A DNA stretch of 64,000 bases from Ectobacillus sp. JY-23 (GCF_023022965.1 NZ_CP095462.1:1612001-1676000); one strand, 5' to 3'; shown: positions 1 to 10,552, counted from the first letter of the stretch. The notes: generated by a model from the letters alone, not told the origin. Program-made: numbers and translations.

Positions 1-447
1 CTCTTTCGGAACACCCATCTTTTCATTCCAAATTTGGAACGCTTCATCGTCTTCTGGGTGAATCGTAACAGAAAGCTTTTCTTTATCAAAACCAATCCAT
101 TTTTCGCTTGTTAAAAACTCCCAAGCCCATGTAATTGCCTCTTCTTTAAAATAATCGCCAATGGAGAAGTTCCCCATCATTTCAAAGAATGTATGGTGAC
201 GTGCTGTTTTTCCAACGTTTTCGATGTCGTTTGTACGAATGGATTTTTGTGCATTTGTGATACGTGGATTTGCTGGAATTACACGACCGTCAAAGTACTT
301 TTTCAATGTTGCTACACCGCTGTTGATCCATAGTAGCGACGGATCTTCATGCGGAACAAGAGACGCGCTCGGCTCTACAGCATGTCCTTTTTCTTGGAAA
401 AAATCTAAAAACATTTGGCGAATTTCTGCTGCTTTTAACTTCTTCAT
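1..447 (-). CDS. alaS: Alanyl-tRNA synthetase, N-terminal part (cut by window edge)
   Basis: Class II synthetase that charges tRNA-Ala in the cytoplasm. About 149 N-terminal residues are visible, beginning [17 protein letters not shown]. They include the family landmarks PSLLWINSG and [17 protein letters not shown], part of the aminoacylation core. The ATG at 447 is preceded by AAGGAGGAAG at a normal distance. The gene lies directly behind a T-box leader with an alanine specifier, so charging of tRNA-Ala probably controls it. The 3' portion is outside the window. Confidence 0.97.
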   Translation of the reverse strand, partial: MKKLKAAEIRQMFLDFFQEKGHAVEPSASLVPHEDPSLLWINSGVATLKKYFDGRVIPANPRITNAQKSIRTNDIENVGKTARHHTFFEMMGNFSIGDYFKEEAITWAWEFLTSEKWIGFDKEKLSVTIHPEDDEAFQIWNEKMGVPKE

Positions 448-478
448 GTATACTTCCTCCTTATTTTTTGGACAAATA

Positions 479-706
479 AAAAACTCCCGCCCCCATAGCA
501 GGGACGAGAGTATACTCGCGTTACCACCCTGATTATGGACCGGAGTCCATCACCTCAAGTTGCCGTAACGTGGCAAGACGGCAGGTGTTAGCTGCTCTCA
601 GGATTAGCGTTCCGTCACTCTTCATCTGAAAGTCCTTTCAGCCTACGGGACCTCTCTCTGGAAAATGGGCTGTGACGTACTCGATCCGTCATGGATTTAT
701 GTATTC
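479..706 (-). promoter_or_regulatory. T-box riboswitch of alaS (Ala specifier)
   Basis: The minus strand carries the T-box motif AGGGTGGTAACGCG (complement of 517-530), which would pair with uncharged tRNA. It is followed by an intrinsic terminator: a CTC..CCC/GGG..GAG stem and a T-run at about 479-511. Upstream is an AGAGAGAGG box and a stem I whose internal loop contains GCT (606-608), an alanine codon in the usual specifier position. Uncharged tRNA-Ala should favour readthrough into alaS. Motif and terminator are seen directly; the specifier assignment is by structural analogy with the hisS and valS leaders here. Confidence 0.93.
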
Positions 707-712
707 AAGCGA

Positions 713-742
713 ATTATAGCCTACAATTCATAGCCTTGTCAA
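713..742 (-). promoter_or_regulatory. Sigma-A type promoter of alaS
   Basis: TTGACA (737-742) and TATAAT (713-718) are separated by 18 bp on the minus strand. The predicted start lies near 706, at the 5' end of the T-box leader. The TGA stop of the upstream permease gene (739-741) is contained within the -35 hexamer. Confidence 0.85.
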
Positions 743-1800
743 CGTCTTGCGAGCAGTCTTTTGGAATGAATAATGATAGTACGTAATACTGCAAGTACTG
801 GCACCGCAAGCAGCAGCCCCGGCAATCCGGCAATCTCACCGCCTACTAATAAAGCGAACATAATTACAACCGGATGCATCCGAAGGGATTTGCCCACGAT
901 ATACGGTGATAATATATTACTTTCTAAGAACTGCAAGATAGCGAGCGCTACCCCAGCTTTGATTACCATGTTGACCGATACGGTTGCGGCAACGATCAGA
1001 GTTGGAATTGCTCCTAAAATAGGACCAAAGTACGGAATAATATCCGTAACACCTATGAGAATTCCAAGTAACAATGGATATTTTAAGCCAATAATCCAAA
1101 ATGCAAATGCAGCAACTCCAGCCAATACGGCACACACAAATAGTTGACCACGAATATAGTTTCCCAGTGATTTATCAATATCATCTACAAGCTTTCTCCC
1201 CTCTGCACACCACTTCCCCGGGACACATCGCCAAAAAAAGTGATACATGCGATCATAGTCTTTAAGCAAGTAGAATACGATGAATGGAATGAGTACAATG
1301 ATTAACAGAGAATCCAATATTCCCTGTGCCGTACTCATCATCCGATCCAAAAAAGATTGTAGCTTAGCTTCAACACCAAGAAACGCCTCTCTTAGCTTGT
1401 CCGTCACAAATTCCGGAAAATTGGCTGTTCTTGTTTCTACCTGCTTGGTCCAGCTTTCGTACATATTAATAAATTGCGGGAAATTACGGTTCATGTCCTT
1501 TAATTGAGAGATTGCTGCAGGAACACCTTTATATACCCCATAACCTACCCCTCCAAAAAATAAGATATATATGAGTAAAATAGCGAGAACACGCGGCATT
1601 CCTCTTTGATGTAGCTTCTCCACAAGTGGATGCAATAAGTAAGCAATAAAATAAGCTGTTAAAAACGGAATTATCACCAATTTCATTAATTGCAAAAGAG
1701 GAAACCACATTGGCCTTAGCTTCCAAAATACAAGCAAACATAAAAACAACAGTAAAAGCAGGGCCAAACGGTAAATCCAAATTAGCTTAATATTTTTCAC
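739..1800 (-). CDS. AI-2E family membrane permease (YrrI-like)
   Basis: A 353-residue multi-pass membrane protein of the AI-2E/UPF0118 transporter family, which also includes sodium/proton antiporter members. The exact substrate cannot be read from sequence. It has an N-terminal pair of hydrophobic segments, a long polar middle part (about residues 80-145), and then several close transmembrane helices with glycine/proline-rich motifs such as IGVTDIIPYFGPILGAIP, typical of the family. B. subtilis has yrrI at the same place next to alaS. The start is GTG at 1800 with GGAGGG seven bases upstream; the in-between ATG at 1807 is out of frame. The stop overlaps the alaS promoter. Confidence 0.9.
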   Translation of the reverse strand: MKNIKLIWIYRLALLLLLFLCLLVFWKLRPMWFPLLQLMKLVIIPFLTAYFIAYLLHPLVEKLHQRGMPRVLAILLIYILFFGGVGYGVYKGVPAAISQLKDMNRNFPQFINMYESWTKQVETRTANFPEFVTDKLREAFLGVEAKLQSFLDRMMSTAQGILDSLLIIVLIPFIVFYLLKDYDRMYHFFWRCVPGKWCAEGRKLVDDIDKSLGNYIRGQLFVCAVLAGVAAFAFWIIGLKYPLLLGILIGVTDIIPYFGPILGAIPTLIVAATVSVNMVIKAGVALAILQFLESNILSPYIVGKSLRMHPVVIMFALLVGGEIAGLPGLLLAVPVLAVLRTIIIHSKRLLARR

Positions 1801-1868
1801 CGCACATCCCTCCGTTTCTCTAGTGTGAGAAACATATGGACTCTTTATGCAAAGTCATCAAATACAAT

Positions 1869-2050
1869 AGCTGTGTTACAGTCAGAAGTTAATGATCGAC
1901 CCTTGTTGATTGGAGGTGATAATCCTGCTGGAAAAGCAAGTCAAAAGGCGACCTCGCAAACGCATAGCGCCGAGGAAACTCTCTGCCGAGGAAACTCTCT
2001 GAAGAAGCGAACACCCGTAACGGAAACTAACAACGAACTTTAACAAAACC
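1869..2050 (-). mobile_element. MITE-like element, copy 1 of family A
   Basis: A 182-bp non-coding element whose ends are imperfect inverted repeats: GGTTTTGTTAAAG on the minus strand from 2050, and AGCTGTGTTACAG from 1869. It is flanked by AATACAAT at 1861-1868 and 2051-2058, an 8-bp direct repeat. It resembles copies at 15285, 18299 and 61287, but in the opposite orientation. Inside it a 16-bp unit (CCGAGGAAACTCTCTG) is tandemly duplicated around 1970-2002. It sits directly beyond the U-tract of the terminator at 2059-2089. Confidence 0.8.
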
Positions 2051-2058
2051 AATACAAT

Positions 2059-2089
2059 AAAAAACAGTACGGTAAACCGTACTGTTTTT
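2059..2089 (-). terminator. Intrinsic terminator after the 42-residue gene
   Basis: Perfect 9-bp stem CAGTACGGT/ACCGTACTG (2065-2073 and 2076-2084) followed on the minus strand by a TTTTTT tract. It overlaps the stop codon of the small gene ending at 2088. Element copy 1 begins a few bases beyond the T-tract. Confidence 0.85.
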
Positions 2090-2216
2090 ACAAATAAGAT
2101 TTCATCATTTTTTTCGCTTTTTTCATGCTTTTATAAGAAAGCATGTTATTTTTGCGCGCGTAATGATAAGCAGCAGCACCCAAACCAAATGCCAACAGTG
2201 AAGATTTCATGTTCAT
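2088..2216 (-). CDS. Small basic membrane-associated protein (YrzQ-like), 42 residues
   Basis: A short ORF read directly from the minus strand: it starts MNMKSSLLAFGLGAAAYHYA and ends in a lysine-rich tail (KSMKKAKKMMKSYL). One hydrophobic Gly/Ala-rich segment (about residues 5-19) is followed by a strongly basic C-terminus, the pattern of the small YrzQ-type proteins encoded near alaS/recD2 in Bacillus. AAGGAG lies 8 bases before the ATG and overlaps the TAA of the preceding gene, so translation may be coupled. A strong terminator follows. Function is unknown; the family assignment is from memory of composition and location. Confidence 0.75.
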   Translation of the reverse strand: MNMKSSLLAFGLGAAAYHYARKNNMLSYKSMKKAKKMMKSYL

Positions 2217-2228
2217 GCGTGTCACTCC

Positions 2229-2492
2229 TTACATGCTGATTGTTCTTTCGTCATCATCAAACAAATCATCAAGCGAGCTTAATGAACCATCCTCTTCAAC
2301 TTGATGTGTAAAAATTTTCCCCTTTGCCACAGACAGCTCAATGTAACAAGTCCAGCAATAAAATTGGTTCACCCCAATTTTACCGATATCTTTTCCTTTA
2401 CAGTTCGGACATATCAACAAGGCGTAATCACTCCCGTACCTTTTTCTATTACGCCAGTATCGTCCAAACCGCAGGAATTTAAACAGAGACAA
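2229..2492 (-). CDS. Small zinc-ribbon protein, function unknown
   Basis: An 87-residue protein with a basic N-terminus (FLRFGRYWRNRKRYGSDY), then CPNC and CWTC pairs (about residues 28-31 and 46-49) that look like a four-cysteine zinc ribbon, and an acidic tail (DDLFDDDE). It lies 37 bp downstream of recD2 and directly ahead of the 42-residue gene, so all three may be cotranscribed. The zinc-binding reading rests on cysteine spacing alone. No function can be assigned; DNA or RNA contact through the basic arm is only a guess. Confidence 0.8.
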   Translation of the reverse strand: MSLFKFLRFGRYWRNRKRYGSDYALLICPNCKGKDIGKIGVNQFYCWTCYIELSVAKGKIFTHQVEEDGSLSSLDDLFDDDERTISM

Positions 2493-2529
2493 AAAACTTC
2501 CTTGCCTCTCTTTTATAACTTATGCTGTT

Positions 2530-4839
2530 TTATAAAAAATCATAAGGAGAAAGTTCTTCCACGTCATTTTCTTCCTTCAATACGGTCCGTTCCTTTAACC
2601 TCTCGCAAAGCGTCGTTTGCCGCGTCGCATCGTCCGTACGGCTAATACCTGACTGAAAAGCATCCGACTCACCGCACAAAATTAAAAACTTCTTACTGCG
2701 CGTAATTGCCGTATAAAGAAGATTACGCCGTAGCATACGATAATAGCTTTTTACAACAGGTAAAATGACAATAGGAAATTCACTACCCTGTGCTTTATGA
2801 ATAGAACAGCAATACGCATGCGTAATTTGATTAAAATCCGGCTTTGTATACGTAACTTCAATGCCGTCAAAAGAAACGACAAGCATATCCTGCTGCTCTA
2901 CATTTTCCTTTGCATAAAAAATAGATACAATTTCACCCATATCACCATTAAATACTTGGCTTTCCGGTTGATTAACAAGCTGCAACACTTTATCGCCCAC
3001 ACGATATATAACATCACCAAAGGTAAGCTCTCTTCGTTGTTCACGAGCTGGATTAAATACTTCCTGAAGCGCTTGATTTAGCATATTAATACCTGCCGGA
3101 CCTCGGTACATTGGCGCCAGTACTTGTATGTCTTTTGCTGTAAAGCCTTTTGTTTGTGCGTTTTCACACACTTTCTTAACCACATCAACAATTTGGCCGC
3201 TGCTACACATAATAAAAGAACGGTCGCTTTTTTGTACAGCAATATCTTCCGGTACTTTACCACCTTTAATTGTATGTGCAAGCTGAATCACGGATGACCC
3301 TTCCGCTTGTCTGTATATCTCCGTGAGACGTACTGTTGGAATAATTTCTGCTGCTAACAAATCCTTTAACACTTGACCAGGTCCTACAGAAGGCAATTGA
3401 TCTTCATCCCCTACAATAATGACCTGCATATCAGAAGGTAATGATTTAAACAGCTGATTCGCAAGCCATATATCGACCATGGAAAACTCATCAATAATAA
3501 GTAACTTTCCAGCTACTGGTTCATGCTCATTGCGCTGAAAGGATCCTTCCGGCGTCCATCCAAGCAAACGATGAATTGTACCTGCAGGCAAACCCGTAGC
3601 TTCACTCATGCGCTTTGCCGCGCGGCCTGTTGGAGCTGTAAGTAAAATAGGAAACGGATTTTTTTCGTTGTAGTCCTTTGCGTCTAAAGACAATCCGTTC
3701 ATAGCGGCATACATTTCAACAATACCATTGATTACCGTTGTTTTTCCTGTACCTGGTCCACCTGTTAAAATCATCACGGGATGCGTAAGTGCTGTTTGTA
3801 CCCCTTCCCTTTGCCGGGAGGCATATTGCACACCAAGCTTATCCTCAATAGAGCCAAGGGTCATAAGAAAATCGGCTTCTGAAAAAGATTCCAGTTCTCC
3901 CTTTCCCATAAGACGAAATAATGAAGTAACAAGTCCTTGCTCTGCATAGTATAACGATGACAGATATGAGCGATCTTGCTCAATAATGAGCTTGTCTTCT
4001 CCTTGTAAAAATTCCAGACATTGCGTAATATCAGCCTCTGAAACAGTACGTTCATGATGATTTAACAGTTCTATTGTTCGTCTGATTAGTTGCTCTGTTG
4101 TAATGTAGACATGTCCTTCCTGCAAGGATACGTTTTCTAAAGTAAACAAGCAACCCGCTCGAATCCGATCCGGATGGTTACCTGATATACCAAAGGCTTT
4201 TCCGATCTCATCCGCACGCCCAAAACCAATACCTTCAACATCCTCAATCAGCTGATATGGATTGCTACGGATGATTTCTAACGTTTGCTCTTTATACTTC
4301 TGATAAATTTTAATGGTTAGCTTGGTGCCAAAGCCATAGCCGCCCAAAAAGCTCATGACTTTCTCAAGCCCTTGATGCTCAAGAATTGTTTGATACAGCT
4401 CCTGTGCTTTATCCTTCTTCACAATACCATCTAACACCGATGCATCGTCCAATATTTTAGAAATTGCTTGTGAGCCGAGTTTTTCTACAATGCGTTCAGC
4501 CGTTTTTTTACCGATTCCTTTAAATAAATCACTAGATAAATATTGGACAATTCCATTCTTTGTTTGCGGCAGCTCTTTTTTAAACATCTCTACATGATAC
4601 TGCATGCCATAACGATGATGATCTTTAAACACCCCGTTTAGTGTAAATATTTCTTCCTCGTGCATGCGCGGAAAATAACCAGTAATCAGAACGTCTTTCT
4701 CTTCAAATGCTTCGTTCGTCTCTAGCACCTTCATGCGCACAACAGAATACAAATTGTCTTCGTTATGAAAAATCGTATGAAGGACTTGGCCTTTTATGTA
4801 TTTGTGTTCCTCTTTAAACAAATCCATTGTGTCCTGCAT
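2530..4839 (-). CDS. recD2: RecD2 family ATP-dependent DNA helicase
   Basis: A superfamily 1B 5'-3' helicase of the RecBC-independent RecD2 type (YrrC in B. subtilis), linked in that species to replication-fork and mismatch-repair functions. The 769 residues show an N-terminal OB-like region, a helix-hairpin-helix segment (LFKGIGKKTAERIVEKLG, about 105-122), Walker A GGPGTGKT near residue 360, Walker B-like LLIIDEFSMVD, motif III GDEDQLPSVGPG, and the C-terminal motifs CCSIHKAQGSEFP and LLYTAITRSKK. Length fits the family. The ATG at 4839 follows a weak AAGGGG. The gene is 19 bp downstream of the TPR gene, which suggests cotranscription. Confidence 0.96.
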   Translation of the reverse strand: MQDTMDLFKEEHKYIKGQVLHTIFHNEDNLYSVVRMKVLETNEAFEEKDVLITGYFPRMHEEEIFTLNGVFKDHHRYGMQYHVEMFKKELPQTKNGIVQYLSSDLFKGIGKKTAERIVEKLGSQAISKILDDASVLDGIVKKDKAQELYQTILEHQGLEKVMSFLGGYGFGTKLTIKIYQKYKEQTLEIIRSNPYQLIEDVEGIGFGRADEIGKAFGISGNHPDRIRAGCLFTLENVSLQEGHVYITTEQLIRRTIELLNHHERTVSEADITQCLEFLQGEDKLIIEQDRSYLSSLYYAEQGLVTSLFRLMGKGELESFSEADFLMTLGSIEDKLGVQYASRQREGVQTALTHPVMILTGGPGTGKTTVINGIVEMYAAMNGLSLDAKDYNEKNPFPILLTAPTGRAAKRMSEATGLPAGTIHRLLGWTPEGSFQRNEHEPVAGKLLIIDEFSMVDIWLANQLFKSLPSDMQVIIVGDEDQLPSVGPGQVLKDLLAAEIIPTVRLTEIYRQAEGSSVIQLAHTIKGGKVPEDIAVQKSDRSFIMCSSGQIVDVVKKVCENAQTKGFTAKDIQVLAPMYRGPAGINMLNQALQEVFNPAREQRRELTFGDVIYRVGDKVLQLVNQPESQVFNGDMGEIVSIFYAKENVEQQDMLVVSFDGIEVTYTKPDFNQITHAYCCSIHKAQGSEFPIVILPVVKSYYRMLRRNLLYTAITRSKKFLILCGESDAFQSGISRTDDATRQTTLCERLKERTVLKEENDVEELSPYDFL

Positions 4840-4858
4840 ACTTCACGCCCCTTTGCGG

Positions 4859-5509
4859 TTAGTTCTGCTCAAGCAAGCGAATGCCGTTGCCCGCAAGAAA
4901 ATGATCCGGTTGCAACTTAACAGCCTGTTTAAATAACTGCAGCGCTTTTTCATTGTTTTCTTCAAATGCGTATGCAACACCAAGATTATATAGTGCATCT
5001 GTATGTGTCGGATCTAATTCCAGTACCTTTTCAAACACCGCTTTTGCTTCTTTCACGTGCTCTAAACGCGCTAAACAAAGCCCATACTGAAATGCAGCCT
5101 CCGCATCGCTGTCATTCAACTCCATCGCTCTTTGCAAATGCGGCAGTGCCATTAAATCCTTACTGAGCTCCACATAAGTAAATCCGAGCATAAAATAAAC
5201 ATCTCCAGATTGTAAACCACACTGCATCGCCTTTTCAAACATCACCTTGGCATCTTCAAATTGCTCCCGTTCATAACAAATTGTGCCTAAGCCGTAATAC
5301 GCTGTTGCTAACGTATCATCTAGCTCCAGTGCTTTTTTATAAAAGGATACTGCCCGTTCTGCTTCTCCAAGAACATCCAGCAAATTTGCAAAATTCACAT
5401 AACCGAGCGGATTGTTCGGCTCTTCTTGAATTGCTTCTGTTAATAGCTGGGCCGCTTCCTCCCATTTTCCTTCCTGCATCCTCGCAATGCCTTGTTCTAG
5501 CTTTGTCAT
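4859..5509 (-). CDS. Tetratricopeptide repeat protein (YrrB-like)
   Basis: A soluble protein built almost wholly from about six TPR units, for example YYGLGTICYEREQFEDAKVMF and YNLGVAYAFEENNEKALQLF-type helices, a fold used for protein-protein contacts. B. subtilis has the TPR protein YrrB in this position. The frame opens at 5545, but that extension lies in the mnmA terminator. The ATG at 5509 (MTKLEQGIARMQ) has AGAGGTGAT at good spacing, so 216 residues is preferred. The binding partner is unknown; placement between mnmA and recD2 is conserved in Bacillus but does not define a role. Confidence 0.9.
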   Translation of the reverse strand: MTKLEQGIARMQEGKWEEAAQLLTEAIQEEPNNPLGYVNFANLLDVLGEAERAVSFYKKALELDDTLATAYYGLGTICYEREQFEDAKVMFEKAMQCGLQSGDVYFMLGFTYVELSKDLMALPHLQRAMELNDSDAEAAFQYGLCLARLEHVKEAKAVFEKVLELDPTHTDALYNLGVAYAFEENNEKALQLFKQAVKLQPDHFLAGNGIRLLEQN

Positions 5510-5542
5510 ACTTATCACCTCTTCATTAGACTCTATATTCAT

Positions 5543-5581
5543 CATAAAAGAAACCTCGGCTCATGAAAAGTCCGAGGTTTC
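5543..5581 (-). terminator. Terminator after mnmA
   Basis: Stem AAACCTCGG/CCGAGGTTT (5551-5559, 5572-5580) with a T-rich tail on the minus strand, right after the mnmA stop. It ends only some 30 bases before the TPR start codon, so the TPR-recD2 genes are either read through or use a promoter inside this stretch. Confidence 0.8.
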
Positions 5582-5585
5582 TAAA

Positions 5586-7860
<2,275 letters not shown>

Positions 7861-7876
7861 TCATACAGCTCCTTTC

Positions 7877-8293
7877 TTAAATGTAAAACATATATCCATG
7901 TCCGTGCTCTTCATCATACTTTACTAAATCTTCAAGCGTCGTGCTATCTAAGACTTCTTGTACCGCATCGCGAATACGCGTCCAAAGCTGTCTTTGTGCA
8001 GGGCGTTCTTCTTCAATCCCCTCAACTACACTAATTGGTCCTTCCAATACGCGAATTACATCTCCAGCCGTAATATTAGAAGGGGTATCAGCCAGTACAT
8101 ATCCGCCATAAGCCCCGCGTGTACTTTTTACAAGACGTGCGTTTCGCAATGGTGAAATCAATTGCTCTAAGTAATGCTCAGACAATTCATGTGCCTGTGC
8201 GATAGATTTTAACGAAATGGGACCTTCCCCATACTTCTTTGCCAAATCAATCATAATTGTTAAGCCGTAGCGACCTTTTGTTGAAATTTTCAT
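7877..8293 (-). CDS. cymR: Rrf2-family regulator CymR
   Basis: Winged-helix Rrf2 repressor, the master regulator of cysteine metabolism in Bacillus, where it works with CysK. It starts MKISTKGRYGLTIMIDLAKK, with the HTH in ISLKSIAQAHELSEHYLEQL. The wing has RGAYGGYVLA. No cysteine cluster is present, so it is not an IscR-type Fe-S protein. The frame opens at 8311, but the ATG at 8293 has AGAGGTG and gives 138 residues, the B. subtilis length. It leads the cymR-iscS-mnmA operon with 16-20 bp gaps. Confidence 0.95.
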   Translation of the reverse strand: MKISTKGRYGLTIMIDLAKKYGEGPISLKSIAQAHELSEHYLEQLISPLRNARLVKSTRGAYGGYVLADTPSNITAGDVIRVLEGPISVVEGIEEERPAQRQLWTRIRDAVQEVLDSTTLEDLVKYDEEHGHGYMFYI

Positions 8294-8312
8294 CCAAGCA
8301 CCTCTTTCCATT

Positions 8313-8340
8313 CTTACCTGAGTAAGCCTATAAGATTATA
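8313..8340 (-). promoter_or_regulatory. cymR promoter -10 and nearby palindrome
   Basis: TATAAT on the minus strand at 8335-8340 fits a -10 box; no convincing -35 is visible. Immediately downstream, at about +2 to +15, is the inverted repeat CTTACCTGAGTAAG (8313-8326: CTTAC, 4 bp, GTAAG). Such a position would suit autorepression, but I cannot show which protein binds it. Confidence 0.45.
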
Positions 8341-8424
8341 TCATAAATTCACATGTGAAGAAATTTCATCTTGAAGTGAGAACGTGATAGGATAAACATA
8401 CAACACACACACAGGAGAGATTGT

Positions 8425-9693
8425 ATGAAACAACCACTTGCACATCGCATGAGACCAACAACAATTGAAGAAATAATTGGTCAGTCTCACCTCGTTGGAG
8501 AAGGCAAGCTTCTCCGCCGTATGGTGGAGGCTAAGCACCTGCAATCCATGATTTTATACGGACCGCCGGGCACGGGGAAAACCTCTATTGCCCGTGCTAT
8601 TGCTGGTAGCACTGGCACACCGTTTCGACTATTAAATGCTGTTACACATAATAAAAAGGATATGGAAATTGTCGTTGAAGAGGCAAAAATGTCCCGTCAC
8701 CTTATTTTAATTTTGGACGAAGTACATCGCCTTGATAAGAGTAAACAAGATTTTTTACTTCCGCATTTAGAAAGCGGGTTAATTACAATGATTGGCGCTA
8801 CTACAAGTAATCCCTTTCACTCTATCAACTCCGCAATCCGGAGTCGTTGCCAAATTTTTGAACTGCACGCATTAACAGAAGCCGATATTTTAATTGGTCT
8901 AACCCGTGCTCTCTCGAATTCAGAAAAAGGACTGGGTTTTGTGGAAACAGAAGTAACCAAAGAAGCAATGCAGCATTTCGCAAGAGCGTCCGGCGGCGAT
9001 CTACGTTCTGCTTATAATGCGCTTGAGCTCGCGGTATTATCTACGTTACCTGTAGATGGCGTTAGAACGATTACACTTGAGGTTGCGGAAGAATGCTTGC
9101 AAAAAAAGAGCTTTGTCCACGACAAAGACGGTGACTCTCATTATGATGTATTGTCTGCTTTTCAAAAAAGTATTCGTGGCAGTGATGTAAATGCCGCCGT
9201 TCATTATTTGGCACGTCTCATTGAAGCCGGTGATTTAACTAGCATTGCAAGACGGCTTCTTGTGATTGCCTATGAAGATATTGGCCTGGCAAGCCCGCAA
9301 GCCGGTCCTCGTACCCTTGCCGCAATCGAAGCAGCAGAACGCGTTGGCTTTCCTGAAGCACGTATTCCACTCGCCAATGCGGTTATAGAGCTTTGTCTCT
9401 CGCCTAAATCTAACTCGGCTTATCAAGCCATTGATGCAGCACTTCATGATTTACGTACAATGCGTACAGGTGATGTGCCAAAACATTTAAAGGATGCACA
9501 TTATAAAGGTGCACAAGCATTAGGGCGCGGTATCGGCTACTTATATCCCCATGATTATGAAAATGGCTGGGTACCGCAGCAATATTTACCGGATCGAATT
9601 AAAAATAAAGAGTACTATACACCAAAACAAACCGGGAAATTCGAGCAGGCCCTCGCAGCTGTTTATCACAATCTGCAAAACTCAAAAAAATAG
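8425..9693 (+). CDS. rarA: Replication-associated recombination protein A (RarA/MgsA)
   Basis: AAA+ ATPase related to clamp-loader and RuvB proteins that acts at stalled replication forks. Walker A GPPGTGKT is at residues 46-53, the DExx motif is ILDEVHRLDK, and sensor 1 is GATTSNPFHS. The C-terminal tetramerisation domain contains DIGLASPQAG and YPHDYENGWVPQQYLP. At 422 residues it matches B. subtilis YrvN. AGGAGAGA precedes the ATG. It is divergent from cymR, with about 130 bp between them; a weak TTGAAG/TAAACA pair near 8372-8398 may be its promoter. Confidence 0.96.
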   Translation: MKQPLAHRMRPTTIEEIIGQSHLVGEGKLLRRMVEAKHLQSMILYGPPGTGKTSIARAIAGSTGTPFRLLNAVTHNKKDMEIVVEEAKMSRHLILILDEVHRLDKSKQDFLLPHLESGLITMIGATTSNPFHSINSAIRSRCQIFELHALTEADILIGLTRALSNSEKGLGFVETEVTKEAMQHFARASGGDLRSAYNALELAVLSTLPVDGVRTITLEVAEECLQKKSFVHDKDGDSHYDVLSAFQKSIRGSDVNAAVHYLARLIEAGDLTSIARRLLVIAYEDIGLASPQAGPRTLAAIEAAERVGFPEARIPLANAVIELCLSPKSNSAYQAIDAALHDLRTMRTGDVPKHLKDAHYKGAQALGRGIGYLYPHDYENGWVPQQYLPDRIKNKEYYTPKQTGKFEQALAAVYHNLQNSKK

Positions 9694-9747
9694 TATAAAA
9701 TGATGCACATGAGAGACAATAAGCAAAAACCCATTGGGAGGCTTGCT

Positions 9748-10380
9748 ATGAAAGTGCGTCAGGATGCTTGGACCCCAGAAAATGATTTACTTCTTGCAGA
9801 AACAGTATTGCGGCACATTCGAAGCGGCAGTACACAACTAAAAGCATTTGATGAAGTAGGAGATATACTAAATCGAACATCAGCGGCCTGTGGTTTTCGT
9901 TGGAATGCCGAAGTACGTAGCCGTTATGAAGAAGCGGTGCAGCTTGCCAAAAAACAGCGCAAAGAAGCAAAACGAGCACAGCTACAGCGGCCGCAAAAGA
10001 AGCTAATTACACCTCGTTTAAAAGAAGAAGCCATTGAAGCTGAATTTTCAGAAGAACCACATGTCTCTTCTCTTTGTATGCAGGATGTAATCCACTTTTT
10101 GCAGCAATTTCAGCCAGATACAAAAGAAATTATTAGCTTGCAAACAACAAACGATGTACTTCGCCGTGAAAATGAAGCTTTGCGAAACAAACAACAGGAT
10201 TTACAAAGAAAGCTAGATCAGCTGCAAAGTGAACAAGGAACAATCCAAGAAGACTATCAAAATCTCGTTCGGATTATGGATCGTGCTCGTAAAATGGTAT
10301 TATTTGATGAAAAGGAAGAACGAATTGCACCCATTTTTAAGATGGATAAAAACGGGAACTTGGAGATCATTTCACAGTGA
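9748..10380 (+). CDS. RsfA-family transcriptional regulator
   Basis: Resembles the prespore regulator RsfA and its paralogue YlbO (GerR). The N-terminus is a Myb/SANT-like DNA-binding segment with the diagnostic stretch DAWTPENDLLLAETVLRHI and the pattern RTSAACGFRWNAEVR (residues 1-60). A basic/glutamine-rich linker follows, then a long heptad coiled coil (about 125-175) likely to dimerise. The frame opens at 9700, but the ATG at 9748 has GGGAGG at ideal distance, giving 210 residues. It is 54 bp downstream of rarA on the same strand. Probably forespore-expressed, by family analogy only. Confidence 0.88.
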   Translation: MKVRQDAWTPENDLLLAETVLRHIRSGSTQLKAFDEVGDILNRTSAACGFRWNAEVRSRYEEAVQLAKKQRKEAKRAQLQRPQKKLITPRLKEEAIEAEFSEEPHVSSLCMQDVIHFLQQFQPDTKEIISLQTTNDVLRRENEALRNKQQDLQRKLDQLQSEQGTIQEDYQNLVRIMDRARKMVLFDEKEERIAPIFKMDKNGNLEIISQ

Positions 10381-10394
10381 GTTAAAGATATTTT

Positions 10395-10552
10395 TTAGGC
10401 GGGAGAGAAGAATGAGCAATGTGCAGTCTAATTAGGCCTAAGAGAGTCTCATGCCTGACCCTAGGTGCATAAAGTAAGTCGTTTCTACTTTTCCATTGCT
10501 AGTATGTTAGCTACTCGTATATATGATAAAAAACCTTCCGAATGGAAGGTTT
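10395..10552 (+). ncRNA. Possible structured small RNA between rsfA-like gene and tcdA
   Basis: This non-coding stretch can fold into a rod: GCGGGAG with CTACTCGT, AGCAATG (10414-10420) with CATTGCT, TGCA with TGCA and TAGG with CCTA. A side hairpin AAAGTA..TACTTT sits on the 3' strand, and an intrinsic terminator ends it. A weak promoter (TTGGAG, 17 bp, TAAAGA) lies at the end of the upstream gene. In B. subtilis the 6S-1 RNA gene is placed near aspS/yrvM, so a 6S-like RNA is possible, but I do not recognise 6S signature sequence. The alternative is a plain 3' UTR. Confidence 0.3.

Noticed and set aside
773-1147. 124-codon frame opposite the AI-2E permease
   Set aside because: Antisense shadow without ribosome site; the minus-strand permease is well supported.
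1825-2043. 72-codon plus-strand frame
   Set aside because: It lies almost wholly inside MITE-like element copy 1, has no ribosome site, and its composition is unlike protein.
4859-5545. Longer TPR protein from 5545
   Set aside because: The extra N-terminus would be translated from the mnmA terminator hairpin; the ATG at 5509 has a good ribosome site.
10413-10434. Seven-codon ORF (ATG AGC AAT GTG) after GGGAGAG
   Set aside because: Possible leader peptide by appearance, but nothing on the plus strand follows it except a terminator.
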